From Pythium myriotylum (Eukaryota; Oomycota; Peronosporomycetes; Pythiales; Pythiaceae), in contig JALJCQ010000009.1 in assembly GCA_023091665.1 (NCBI GenBank), positions 186,001-250,000 of the forward strand: a stretch of DNA of 64,000 nucleotides. The letters run 5' to 3'. Below, in pieces: positions 32,959-41,538 of this stretch. The notes under the pieces are model-generated. The model was not told where the DNA came from. It made no database searches and saw only the letters and a list, made by a program, of their open reading frames with translations. Each line of letters opens with the position of its first letter. Within the stretch, counting starts at the first letter, position 1. The position numbers and the translations under genes are program-made.

Positions 32959-33843
32959 ATGCCAGGAGCGGAGCCGTTAGCTGTTACGATACACGGTGAG
33001 AAGATAGAAGAGAAGGTAGAGATGCGGCAAGGTCAAGTCACAGACCCGAAGAATGTTTCGATCCGCCTCGTTGTTCAGAGCGCGGTCCACGACACAACGC
33101 GGGTGTACCGACTGTCAGAAGCGAACGAAATCGGTCTCCGGTATCAACGACAGGTGTTGAAGATGCCGTCCGACTCAGAATGCTGGTTTTCCCTGTATGA
33201 AATTACGAAAGTAGGGCCCACGACATTCTTTGCCGGTTCGCGATTGAAGGCGTCCACCTACGATTTCGCGACGATTGATGAAGCGATTGATTTTATGGAG
33301 AAGATGTTGACGTCGTGCGGTTACAATTTGTATCGGAGAAGCAATTACCAAGATGCAGTCTACCTGAATCCAGAACGGATGGCGCAGGACATGGGCTACA
33401 TGATGTCAGTTCTGCTTGCTGAGTATGAGTGGGAGACCAGCGTTATCCAATATCGGGAGGAGGACACCACGTTCGAACCGAAGTACATGGTCGTTGCTGA
33501 CGTAGCCCACACTCCGCAGACCAAGCCTGCGAAGCCGCGCTCGATAAAACGCTTTGATGAAGAATCCAGTTCAGATGAAGAAATTCAGCTCGAGAGCCCA
33601 ATTAGGAAGAAGCTGGAGTTTGCCAGTGACGAAAGATCCTTCTCCTCCCCCACGGACAAGATCAAGCGAAAGAATAACCCGCTGGCGACGAAGCTGATGG
33701 CGCTGACGGCCGGAGGGATGTTGTCGATGTATGAGTTATCAGAAGTGATACAAGCGCTGAGCCCAGATACGCGAAGCGAGTTGCGGCCACGCGAGCCCCG
33801 GCGAAACAGACTCGAGGCGCTAAGAAAGGATTCGCGCGTCTAG
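32959..33843 (+). CDS. Open frame upstream of gag in gypsy element 1, unknown function
   Basis: About 294 codons from ATG 32959 (MPGAEPLAVTIHGEK); the frame is open from 32878 only with a non-ATG codon. The N-terminal two thirds look globular. The C-terminus is acidic and Ser-rich (DEESSSDEEIQLESP). I do not recognise the fold. The gag frame lies at -1 relative to this frame and is open from 33735, with natural-looking sequence (AKRVATRAPAKQTRGAKK). The two may therefore have been one protein, split by an indel or joined by frameshifting. Confidence 0.45.
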   Translation: MPGAEPLAVTIHGEKIEEKVEMRQGQVTDPKNVSIRLVVQSAVHDTTRVYRLSEANEIGLRYQRQVLKMPSDSECWFSLYEITKVGPTTFFAGSRLKASTYDFATIDEAIDFMEKMLTSCGYNLYRRSNYQDAVYLNPERMAQDMGYMMSVLLAEYEWETSVIQYREEDTTFEPKYMVVADVAHTPQTKPAKPRSIKRFDEESSSDEEIQLESPIRKKLEFASDERSFSSPTDKIKRKNNPLATKLMALTAGGMLSMYELSEVIQALSPDTRSELRPREPRRNRLEALRKDSRV

Positions 33844-33965
33844 AAGATTCCGAGTCTGACGACGGTGAACAGGACAAATCATCTGACGAAGAAGCACTCA
33901 AGCGCGTCAAGAAACCAGTCAAGAAGTCGAAGAAGCCAGTCAAGCGCAGCGCTCGCCATTCAGAT

Positions 33966-34928
33966 ATGGAAGATGAGCTCGGTCTTTCAATGTATGAAGA
34001 TTCTGACTCGGATGTGTCTGGACCTCGACGACGTGATCGACACGTGACAACGGTCATCCAGAATGTCAATGTGAAGTCGTTCAGTGGTGCCAAGGTTTTC
34101 CCGGAAGAAGCCAAGGCGTGGCTCTCGAAGTTTCTTCACATCGCTGATCTGTCCAACTGGTCCAATCGTCAACGTCTCGGTTCGTTCGTAGACGCTCTCA
34201 CGGGTCCGGCGAGGTATTGGCAGAAGCAGCTCCCTTCGTCAACGAGGAAGAAGTGGAAGCTCACGATGAAGGCCTTTTATCGAAAGTATTGCACTGAGAG
34301 CACGCCATCTACGCTCACGTACTATCGTCTAACTCAGAAGCCCGATGAATCTGCGCTGGACTACTTCTATCGCTTTAACGCAGCAGGTCTTCGCGCGCGC
34401 ATCGATTTCCGTGTAGACGATGACGATGACGAAGATCGTATCCCGGCCGATTTGAAGGATCACATTCAGCAGTTCTTCGACACGCTACATGATAAAGCTG
34501 TTCAGTCTCAATTCCGTTACAGCAAGTACAAGTCCATTGACAAGCTCGAGGAGAAGCTCGAGATGTACGAGAACTCTCAAGCGAAGCCAACGCCTAAGAA
34601 GCAGGCCAAGAAGCAACCGGAAGAGAGCAATGACCCACCTCCTGCAGTCAATAGGGTCAATGCAGGTCAGAGGCAGCAAGGCTCTAATGGTGGAGGTCAA
34701 GCTCATCAGACTAGCGGAAACGGCAATGAGGCCCGCTGTGAACATTGTGGCAAGTCCGGACATACCAAGGAGAGCTGCTTCCAACTTCACGAGTGTGAGT
34801 TTTGTGGAGTGACTGGTCACACGATTCAAGTCTGCCGTGCTTTCACCGAGAAGATGAAGATGCTCAGCCCAAAGCTCAAGACCGGCGAGATTACTGTGGA
34901 TGATCTCGTTCGGCAGTTAAACCGCTAG
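33966..34928 (+). CDS. Gag protein of gypsy element 1
   Basis: Gag/capsid protein with the Ty3 retrotransposon-gag fold region (KVFPEEAKAWLSKFLHI...WKLTMKAFYRKYC) and two CCHC zinc knuckles near the end (CEHCGKSGHTKESC and CEFCGVTGHTIQVC). It binds and packages element RNA. The stop is at 34926. The reading frame is open upstream of the ATG to 33735. A -1 frameshift signal at 34916-34952 leads into pol. Confidence 0.8.
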   Translation: MEDELGLSMYEDSDSDVSGPRRRDRHVTTVIQNVNVKSFSGAKVFPEEAKAWLSKFLHIADLSNWSNRQRLGSFVDALTGPARYWQKQLPSSTRKKWKLTMKAFYRKYCTESTPSTLTYYRLTQKPDESALDYFYRFNAAGLRARIDFRVDDDDDEDRIPADLKDHIQQFFDTLHDKAVQSQFRYSKYKSIDKLEEKLEMYENSQAKPTPKKQAKKQPEESNDPPPAVNRVNAGQRQQGSNGGGQAHQTSGNGNEARCEHCGKSGHTKESCFQLHECEFCGVTGHTIQVCRAFTEKMKMLSPKLKTGEITVDDLVRQLNR

Positions 34929-34952
34929 CCCCGCAGCACTCTGCCAGTGCTG
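34916..34952 (+). promoter_or_regulatory. -1 ribosomal frameshift signal, gypsy element 1 gag-pol
   Basis: Heptamer G TTA AAC (34916-34922) is in the gag zero frame, directly before the last sense codon and the TAG. After an 11-nt spacer comes a perfect 7-bp hairpin, CAGCACT (34934-34940) paired with AGTGCTG (34946-34952). The -1 frame is open and continues into pol (KPLAPQHSASAVRDG). Confidence 0.7.
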
Positions 34953-37900
34953 TACGTGACGGGGACGTCGCGGCGACTTTGCATGTGAAGAAGATCCGGC
35001 GCAAATCGAAGAAATACCAGAAACAAAAGGCGCCTTACATTGATGACGAAAGTGTTCACGTGGAAAATGGAGCGAAGAAACATGAAGAAACAAGTTATGA
35101 TGACACTGTGCATGAAGAACGGAACGTGTATGAAGATATAGTCAAGGATGTCGCGCTATCTGCGGTGTTTGAATCGTTAGTGTCGACTGTGGGTGAGAAA
35201 CAAGAAGAAACAAGTGATGGAAGCTGTGTATGTGAAGATGTATATATGAGAGAAGCAGTTGGTGATGAAGATGAAGAGCTGCATGTGCTATGGTGCCCAA
35301 TTGAGCCAATTGAAGAAGGTGATGAGGGCGCTTGCGACGAAGATGCTGATGAAGAAGATATGAAGATGCCAAATGGTGCTCGAGATATATCTCTGCAAAG
35401 AAAGGTAACTCACATTCGTCTCGTTGGTGATGAACGACGAGGGTGGTGGAAGAACCACGAATTGTCAACGAACGAGAAGATACAAGCCTTCGTGCATGGT
35501 GCTGTTGAAGGACTCGAGATTCCGTTGATGCTGGATTCGGGAGTGAACATCAGTCTGTTACACACCAACTTGGCACGTAAGTTGGGGTTGAGAGTGCGGG
35601 CGTTCGAGGACTCGAGTGAATTCTTCGGCGTGAGTGAGGAACCGATGCAAGCACACGGAAAGGTCGTGGTGAAGATCCGGCTGGGAGAGTTCGTGGTGTA
35701 CGAAGTCGAGATGTGGGTGGCTGAGTTTGAAGCTCACTCGTTGATTATTCTCGGCACCGACTTCATGATGTGCGCCGGGCTGAAGATCGACTTGGGCAAG
35801 AAGCGATGTGAGGTGCCTGACGAAGATGCGTTGCCGCTGCTGAGTTACGACGATCTGCGCTGTGAGGCGTATGCGGCCTCGTATGACGCGGTGCGCTTGG
35901 CTGTGAGGATGCCACTCCTGCGTGGCAGCGACGTTGCTGTGCTGGTTGCTGAGGAGACCCGCCTCGAAGTGATCGGTCTGGAGTTGAGCAAGGGAGAGGC
36001 CACTAAAGAGGCGAGTACGGAGCCGAATAGAAGCGCGGTCACCGAAGTGATCAGTCTGGCGGAAAGTCTGAACCATGAAGAGGCCGAAGTGATCAGTCTG
36101 GTCCAGGGCAGAGCGGGAGCAACTGAAGTGAACCGTCTGGCGGATGAGCGAGCGTTTTCACAGGTTTGCATGCTGGACGGACCTCTCCCTGAAGATCTGG
36201 ATCAGTCGAAGTTTGCAAGGGAAGTCTACGTCCATGAAGGGGTAGAGATGTCAGTTGAGAGCATGAGAGAGCAGCTCGCGTTGCTACCTGAGTTTGACGA
36301 GGCCCCGCTGGTGGAAGTCGACATGAGTGAAGCCGACATCGGCGACGAGGAGACGACGGCCGAGGAGATTGAAATGATCAGGGAAACGTTGGAAGCAAGG
36401 TCCGCTAGCTTTATTAGCTCCGGGAACGCTCTACCACCGCCAGCGAAAGGGGTCGCGTGTGACGTGGACGTCGGGGACGCGAAGCCGATCGCTCAAGCCG
36501 CGAGACGAGTGCCGCCGCACCTGCTGGGAAGATTGTATGAGTTGCTGCGCGGCCTCCTCCGACAAGGTTTGATAAGATATTCGAACTCACCGTGGGCATC
36601 ACCGATCGTCATTGTGCTGAAGAAGAACGGGAAAGACATCCGTCTTTGCATTGACTATCGCCTTGTGAATGGACTGACGAAGCTGATGGTATACGCGATG
36701 CCACTGATAGATGACCTGCTCGACAACTTTGAAGGGATCATGTGGTTTTGCTCTTTGGATAATGCGAGCGGATTCTGGGCTGTACCTTTAACGGTCCGCG
36801 CGCGGCTGGTGACTGCTTTTATCTGCCCGCTCGGACACTTCGAATGGACGAGGATGCCTCAAGGTTTGAAGAATGCCCCACAGATTTACCAGCGCATGAT
36901 TGATAACGCGCTGTGGAGCATGGTGAGACGACTCAGCAACCGTGATGTGAGATTCAAGGCTGTCGGGTGGACGGAGGACGAATTAGACGACATGGAGGCC
37001 CAGCGAGAGAAAGAGCGCATCGACATTGACGTACCGCTGAAGCGAGATGTATTTCATCGAGGTGAGCCACAAGAGTCGGATGTGTTGCCGGTGATCAAGC
37101 GCCGATCATACATTGATGATATCACCTTTGGGGCAACGACGTGGTCGGAGATGAACGTGATGCTGCAGTGTCTGCTCGACGCATTTCAATACTGGGGAGT
37201 GACCGTGAGTTTGCGGAAGAGTTCGTTTGGGAAAAAGTCAGTTGAGTTCCTCAGTCACGTGGTCTCGCGAGAAGGGTTGATGAGCGCCCCAAGAAACCTT
37301 GAGTCGATCAGGCAGATGCCGTTTCCGTCGACGCAGAAAGGGTTGCAGCGATTCATCGGCAGCCTGATTTATTACCACAAGTTTATCAGCAACTTTGCGA
37401 CTTTTGCGGCAGTCCTGTATGAGGTCACTGACCTGAGACTGAGAGATGGGAGCCAACTTGATCATGCAAAGAGAGCCTTCGAAGAACTGAAGATGAAGCT
37501 ATGCGACGCGCCTCTTCTGCTCCATGTTGAACGCGGACGAGAGCTTGTTATAGTGCTGTACACGAACAAGTGGGCTTTCGGAGCATCAGTTTGCCAAGAG
37601 CACGACGGGATTCTACATCCGGTTCGATTTGTGAGTAAAGTTTTCAAGGATGCAGAGACACGGTATACGCCTGCAGAACAAGAAGTGTTAGCTCTGCTGA
37701 AGACGCTCCACGTCGCGAGTCACTACTTGCTCGGCCAACCGATTGTAGTGTACGCGAGATATTCTACCATGAAATGGGTCTTCACGTCGAAGAGTCTGAC
37801 CGGTCGTACCATCCAGTGGGCCGCCATGTTGTCGCCATGGAACTTGACATTTATTCGAAGCGACGAGACTCCTGCCGGCTTGATGGCAGTGTTGGCAGCA

Positions 37901-38419
37901 TCGATAACACCTGCAGAACAAATGGATGCAATACTCGAAGACATCGCGCCGATGAAGACCATTAAAGATGTACCGGTCATTCGACCCTTCCCTGATCTAC
38001 GAAGAAATGCAGATGGATACGTGCTCACGTTCGATGGGGCAGTCAAGTTGAAGGATACCCGGTCTGGCACGTTTGGTATGATCCTATGGAAACTGCCTGA
38101 GTGGAAGGTGGTTGCCGCGGAATATGATGTGAAGGAAGGGCTTACCGTGAACGACAGTGAATATCACGGCCTGCTCGGCGCACTCGAACTGGCAACGACG
38201 CGGGGTATCAAGGAGGTGCTCGTGTGTGGCGACTCCCGCCTGGTGATCGGGCAGGTAAACGGTGACCTTCGGTGCAATCAAGCGTCGCTACAAGTCTGGC
38301 TAGCTGCTCACCCTGTTCGACAGTGTGAGTTTCATTCACATCGCGCGCAAGTACAACCAGGCGGCAGACTTCCTCACCAGAGAGGCCATGCGATCCCAGT
38401 CGAGAGGTTCGGTCACTGA
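34923..38419 (+). CDS. Pol of gypsy element 1: protease, reverse transcriptase, RNase H
   Basis: Read in the -1 frame of gag. An acidic spacer is followed by an aspartic protease (LMLDSGVNISLLH), a reverse transcriptase (IRLCIDYRLVN, SLDNASGFWAVPL, MPQGLKNAPQIYQRM, SYIDDITFG with the catalytic YIDD) and a connection/RNase H. A second RNase-H-like domain has LTFDGAV, the Glu in SEYHGLLGALELA and CGDSRLVI. Four copies of the 16-bp repeat lie between protease and reverse transcriptase. After CNQASLQVWLA (about 38304) the natural continuation (LFDSVSFIHIARKYNQAADFL) is in another frame. The ORF therefore ends prematurely at 38419, and I judge this an inactivating indel. Confidence 0.8.
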
Positions 38420-39971
38420 TGATGCGCGCCTGCACGACTTGGAGCTTTTGAACACTCTCCCGGAGCTCTTGTACCGCGTGGACGATGAACACGTGTGCGA
38501 AGGAAAGCCGGAGGCGGAACCGGGGGCCACTATAATGGCAAGGCGAGTTGATCAGTCTGGCCACAAGACCGAGCCAAATTCAGATCAACTGATCAGTCTG
38601 GAGTCGACTACCACCCGTGCAGAGCCAAGCGAACAGTCTGGTGAAGAATCGCAGTCAACGTTGGAAGAGAAGAGCGAACTCGCGCCAGTCAGGGTGGTGA
38701 GCGGGAGCCAGGTGGCGGGAATGCATGACGGTCCAAGCTACGAAGTGTTTGTTGTCGACACGAGGAAGCGGACGAGGTCGAAGAAGGAGAGCCACACGAA
38801 GAAGCAAAAAGAAGGGTCGAACGCAGCTGACATTGGGACATTCGAGGATGATGGATCGAAGCCGGCCAGAGAATGGACACCATTGCATGTGAGCGGGGAG
38901 ATGCTAAGTCAAGCTCACGTGGAGAGGTTCCGACGAGTGGCGGCAGCGCAACGCCGAGATGAATGGTGCAAGCAGGTAATCACGTATCTCGAAGGTAATG
39001 AGGAGGAGTTCTCTTCGTCGACCGCGCTCAAGCGGGTAGCGCGGATCGCTGTTCTATATGTGCTCGACTCAGATGGGGTGTTGTACTACTCCCCTCAAGG
39101 AGGGAAATCGGAAGCTTTGAAGATGCGATTGGTAGTGCCGGACATTCTGCAGAAAGATTTATTATGCGCCTATCATGAAGAACTTGGGGCTGGTGCGCAC
39201 CAAGGTGTGGGGCGTGTGTTCGAGCGAATGCGCCGTCTATACTACTGGAGAGGCATGTATGCGGATGTAGAATGGTATGTTGCCTCGTGTGAAGACTGCG
39301 CCACTGCGAAGGGCAAGCCCCGATACAAAGGTCGGTCCAGTGGCAATATTGTCGCGACCAGGCCATTTCAGGTGCTCGCTATGGATTTCGCGATTCCCCT
39401 CCCCAAGGCGTACAACGGAAATGAAGCCATGCTCTGTTGCATTTGCCTCTTCTCAGGTTTTGTGATTCTCATTCCGATGGCCGACACGACAGCGCAATCC
39501 GTTGCAGAGGCGTATTTGAGTGGGGTGTTCAAGCGATTTGGAGCCCAAGAAATGATTCGACACGACCGCGACCCGCGCTTCATGAGTTCTGTGTTCAAGC
39601 AATTCAACCGCATGATGAATCAAAAGCAGCGCCATACACTAGCTTATCGACCGCAAGCGAATGGAAAACAGGAACGCTCTGTGCAGACTGTAGTGAGGGC
39701 GATCAAGTGCTATATTGCTGATGCGAAGCAGAAGGACTGGGATGAATATGTTCAGCAGCTCGAGTTGGCCCTCAACACGTCAGTGAGTCTACAGCACAAG
39801 CAGACTAATTTTTACCTGGTGCATGGCTGGGATGCGCGAACGCAACTAGAAGCAGCGATTCCCCCCAAGGATGGCACGCTCAAGGAACGGAATGCACTTG
39901 AATGGCGGCAGAAAATTGCAAAGCAGCATGAACAAGCCCAGGCGCACGCCGAATTTGTTCAGCAGAAATAA
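38325..39971 (+). pseudogene. Integrase of gypsy element 1 (frame-separated, 3' truncated)
   Basis: The frame opens at 38304 with the last RNase H motif (FIHIARKYNQAADFLTREA). An acidic linker with three copies of the 16-bp repeat follows, then a zinc-binding HHCC region (HQGVGRVFERMRRLYYW...CEDCATAKG) and the DDE core (AMDFAIPLP, IRHDRDPRF, NGKQERSV). A TAA at 39969 interrupts a Gln/Glu-rich C-terminus whose frame otherwise continues (MEERARKNNEQADENLQ) until element 2 begins at 40040. Confidence 0.75.
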
Positions 39972-40039
39972 ATGGAAGAACGTGCGAGGAAGAACAACGA
40001 GCAGGCCGACGAGAATCTGCAGTCGACGGTGAGAACGGA

Positions 40040-40342
40040 TGTAACGGGGTACAAGGTTACACAAGTAGGTTAGGTTGTGTAGGTACATAACGTGTGTGGT
40101 CCACTTAGGGGAAAAGTTACCCTAAGTAGTGACTCTCTTTAATTAGATTCAGTAGGGGATATCCCTGGGTATTAGATACCAGGGATATCAGGTATAGGGG
40201 GGATTATTCCCCAGGGGAATAATCTGAATACAATCAGTTCGCCTTTTGCCAAGACTTTGGCGCTCGTCGACAGGGGTCGACTCGGAGCGGCTGCTCACGC
40301 TTCCTCAAGCGCAGGTGCTGTGAACGGTCGTAGACCGTTACA
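40040..40342 (+). repeat. 5' LTR of gypsy element 2 (303 bp)
   Basis: Begins TGTAACGG and ends CCGTTACA, a perfect 8-bp inverted terminal repeat of the TG...CA type, just upstream of a gag gene and just downstream of the broken pol of element 1. The matching 3' LTR is not in the window. Confidence 0.75.
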
Positions 40343-40344
40343 CT

Positions 40345-40361
40345 TGGTAGCACTTGTCGTC
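40345..40361 (+). other. Putative primer-binding site of gypsy element 2
   Basis: TGGTAGCACTTGTCGTC starts two bases after the LTR. TGG is the complement of a tRNA CCA 3' end, as expected for minus-strand priming. The tRNA was not identified. Confidence 0.45.
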
Positions 40362-40381
40362 AATCCGACGCCGACATCGTT

Positions 40382-41518
40382 ATGTCCGAAGCTTCCGACT
40401 TCGTGATGGCGTCAAACCATCCGACGCTGTCGCGTCAAGACCATCCGTACCTGGATGAGACCCAGTGGGGCTATCTCCAGAAGATGGAGGCCATCAATGG
40501 CCGTGCAAGTGTCATCGAGCTGCTCCGACGCGGCTCTGGCGAAGTCCTCGCCCATGTCGCTCGTTTTCGCGACTACGAGACAGCTCTCGAGAAGTATCTT
40601 CTCGACGTCGTGACGTCCCGCATATCTGCGACTCAGGCTACTCAGCCAGCTCAGGTGCCGCCGACGGTTACGTATGTGCCGTCGCCGGCACCTCCGGAAC
40701 GTCCGAAGGCCGTGAAGGTTACGGTGTCCCCGTATTCGGGTGAAGAAAGCGACAATCTTGCCTTCTGGCAACGCGAGATCGAGCTCGACACAGCAGCCGG
40801 CTGCATCCGTGATGAACGGCAGAAGATCGCCTTTGCGATCTCGAACATGACGGGCCGGGCGAAGATCTGGGCCCTCACGTGCGAGACGTCGCATCCCGGA
40901 TGGTTTTCCGACTGGGCAACGCTTGCCAAGGCGATGAAGTCGATGTTTCAACCGCCAAATGTGGCGCATCGTCAGCGAGCTGCGTTCCTCGCTTGTCGGC
41001 AAGGTGGCCGCGAGCTGCACACGTATGTGCAGGAGTTACGTCAACTCCGTGCCAACATGGCTGCGAATACGCTCGCAGAAGACGTCATGCTGACGACGTT
41101 CATGGAAGGGATGGATCCCGGTCCTGAGAAGGCTGCGGTTTTCCGCGAGGAGCCCATGCTCCTAGAAGACGCGTTCGTCGCCGCGCTGCGAGAGGACTAC
41201 GTTCAGCATCTCTCGCGCGGTTTATCCGCGAGTCCGGCAGCGCCGCCTCCGGTCACGCCGGTTCCACCACCGGTCGTCGAACCGATGGACCTGAGCGTCA
41301 TCGACCTCAGTGGAGTCGATCTCAGCACGGTCGACTTGCGTGCAATCGACGTGAAGGCTCTTCACATCAAGTGTTCTACTTGTGGGAAGTTCGGTCACTT
41401 CCAGCGGAATTGTCCGCGCAAGAGGGGCGGTGGTCGTGCCCGCCGTGGTCGGCCGCGGCGCTCGGGAAACCGAGGTGGATCTGCTTCCACGTCGCAGGGA
41501 AACGACAGTTCCCAGTAG
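40382..41518 (+). CDS. Gag protein of gypsy element 2 (378 aa)
   Basis: Starts at ATG 40382, 39 bp after the LTR. It contains the Ty3 capsid domain (PYSGEESDNLAFWQREIEL, AKIWALTCE, FSDWATLAKAMKSMFQP, FLACRQGGRELHTYVQELRQL). A Pro-rich linker, an Asp/Leu/Ser repeat (DLSVIDLSGVDLSTVDL) and one CCHC knuckle (CSTCGKFGHFQRNC) follow, with a basic Arg/Gly tail. Its stop codon lies inside the frameshift hairpin. It is intact and could make virus-like particles. Confidence 0.88.
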   Translation: MSEASDFVMASNHPTLSRQDHPYLDETQWGYLQKMEAINGRASVIELLRRGSGEVLAHVARFRDYETALEKYLLDVVTSRISATQATQPAQVPPTVTYVPSPAPPERPKAVKVTVSPYSGEESDNLAFWQREIELDTAAGCIRDERQKIAFAISNMTGRAKIWALTCETSHPGWFSDWATLAKAMKSMFQPPNVAHRQRAAFLACRQGGRELHTYVQELRQLRANMAANTLAEDVMLTTFMEGMDPGPEKAAVFREEPMLLEDAFVAALREDYVQHLSRGLSASPAAPPPVTPVPPPVVEPMDLSVIDLSGVDLSTVDLRAIDVKALHIKCSTCGKFGHFQRNCPRKRGGGRARRGRPRRSGNRGGSASTSQGNDSSQ

Positions 41519-41538
41519 ACGCGGGGCAGTCTACTGGG
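41464..41538 (+). promoter_or_regulatory. -1 ribosomal frameshift signal, gypsy element 2 gag-pol
   Basis: Two canonical heptamers G GGA AAC lie in the gag zero frame (41464-41470 and 41497-41503). Seven bases after the second is a perfect 10-bp hairpin, CCCAGTAGAC (41511-41520) with GTCTACTGGG (41529-41538) and an 8-nt loop, which includes the gag TAG. Slippage gives RQFPVDAGQSTG, the start of pol. Confidence 0.85.

Larger units (their letters stand above)
32241..38641 (+). repeat. Eleven dispersed copies of a 16-bp motif (consensus GAAGTGATCAGTCTGG)
   Basis: Copies start at 32241, 32283, 32586, 32638, 35966, 36044, 36086, 36125, 38545, 38586 and 38626. They include exact matches and one- to five-base variants. 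Four lie in the leader, four early in pol (read as EVISL-like) and three before the integrase. The last three are read in two different frames (RVDQSG, QLISLE, SEQSG). Conservation is therefore at nucleotide level. Confidence 0.8.
32162..40039 (+). mobile_element. Ty3/gypsy retrotransposon 1, degraded and interrupted
   Basis: Runs from the broken hAT gene to the 5' LTR of element 2. Order: non-coding or partly open leader (32162-32877), an upstream open frame, gag, pol (protease, reverse transcriptase, RNase H) and integrase, the Ty3/gypsy order. Its LTRs could not be delimited. It has a frame change before the integrase and a stop in the 3' part. Its 3' end is missing because element 2 inserted at 40040. 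Confidence 0.8.

Noticed and set aside
38282..38340. Programmed +1 frameshift between RNase H and integrase of gypsy 1
   Set aside because: No slippery or pausing motif was recognised, the element also carries a downstream stop, and Ty3-type pol is normally one frame here. A mutation is simpler.
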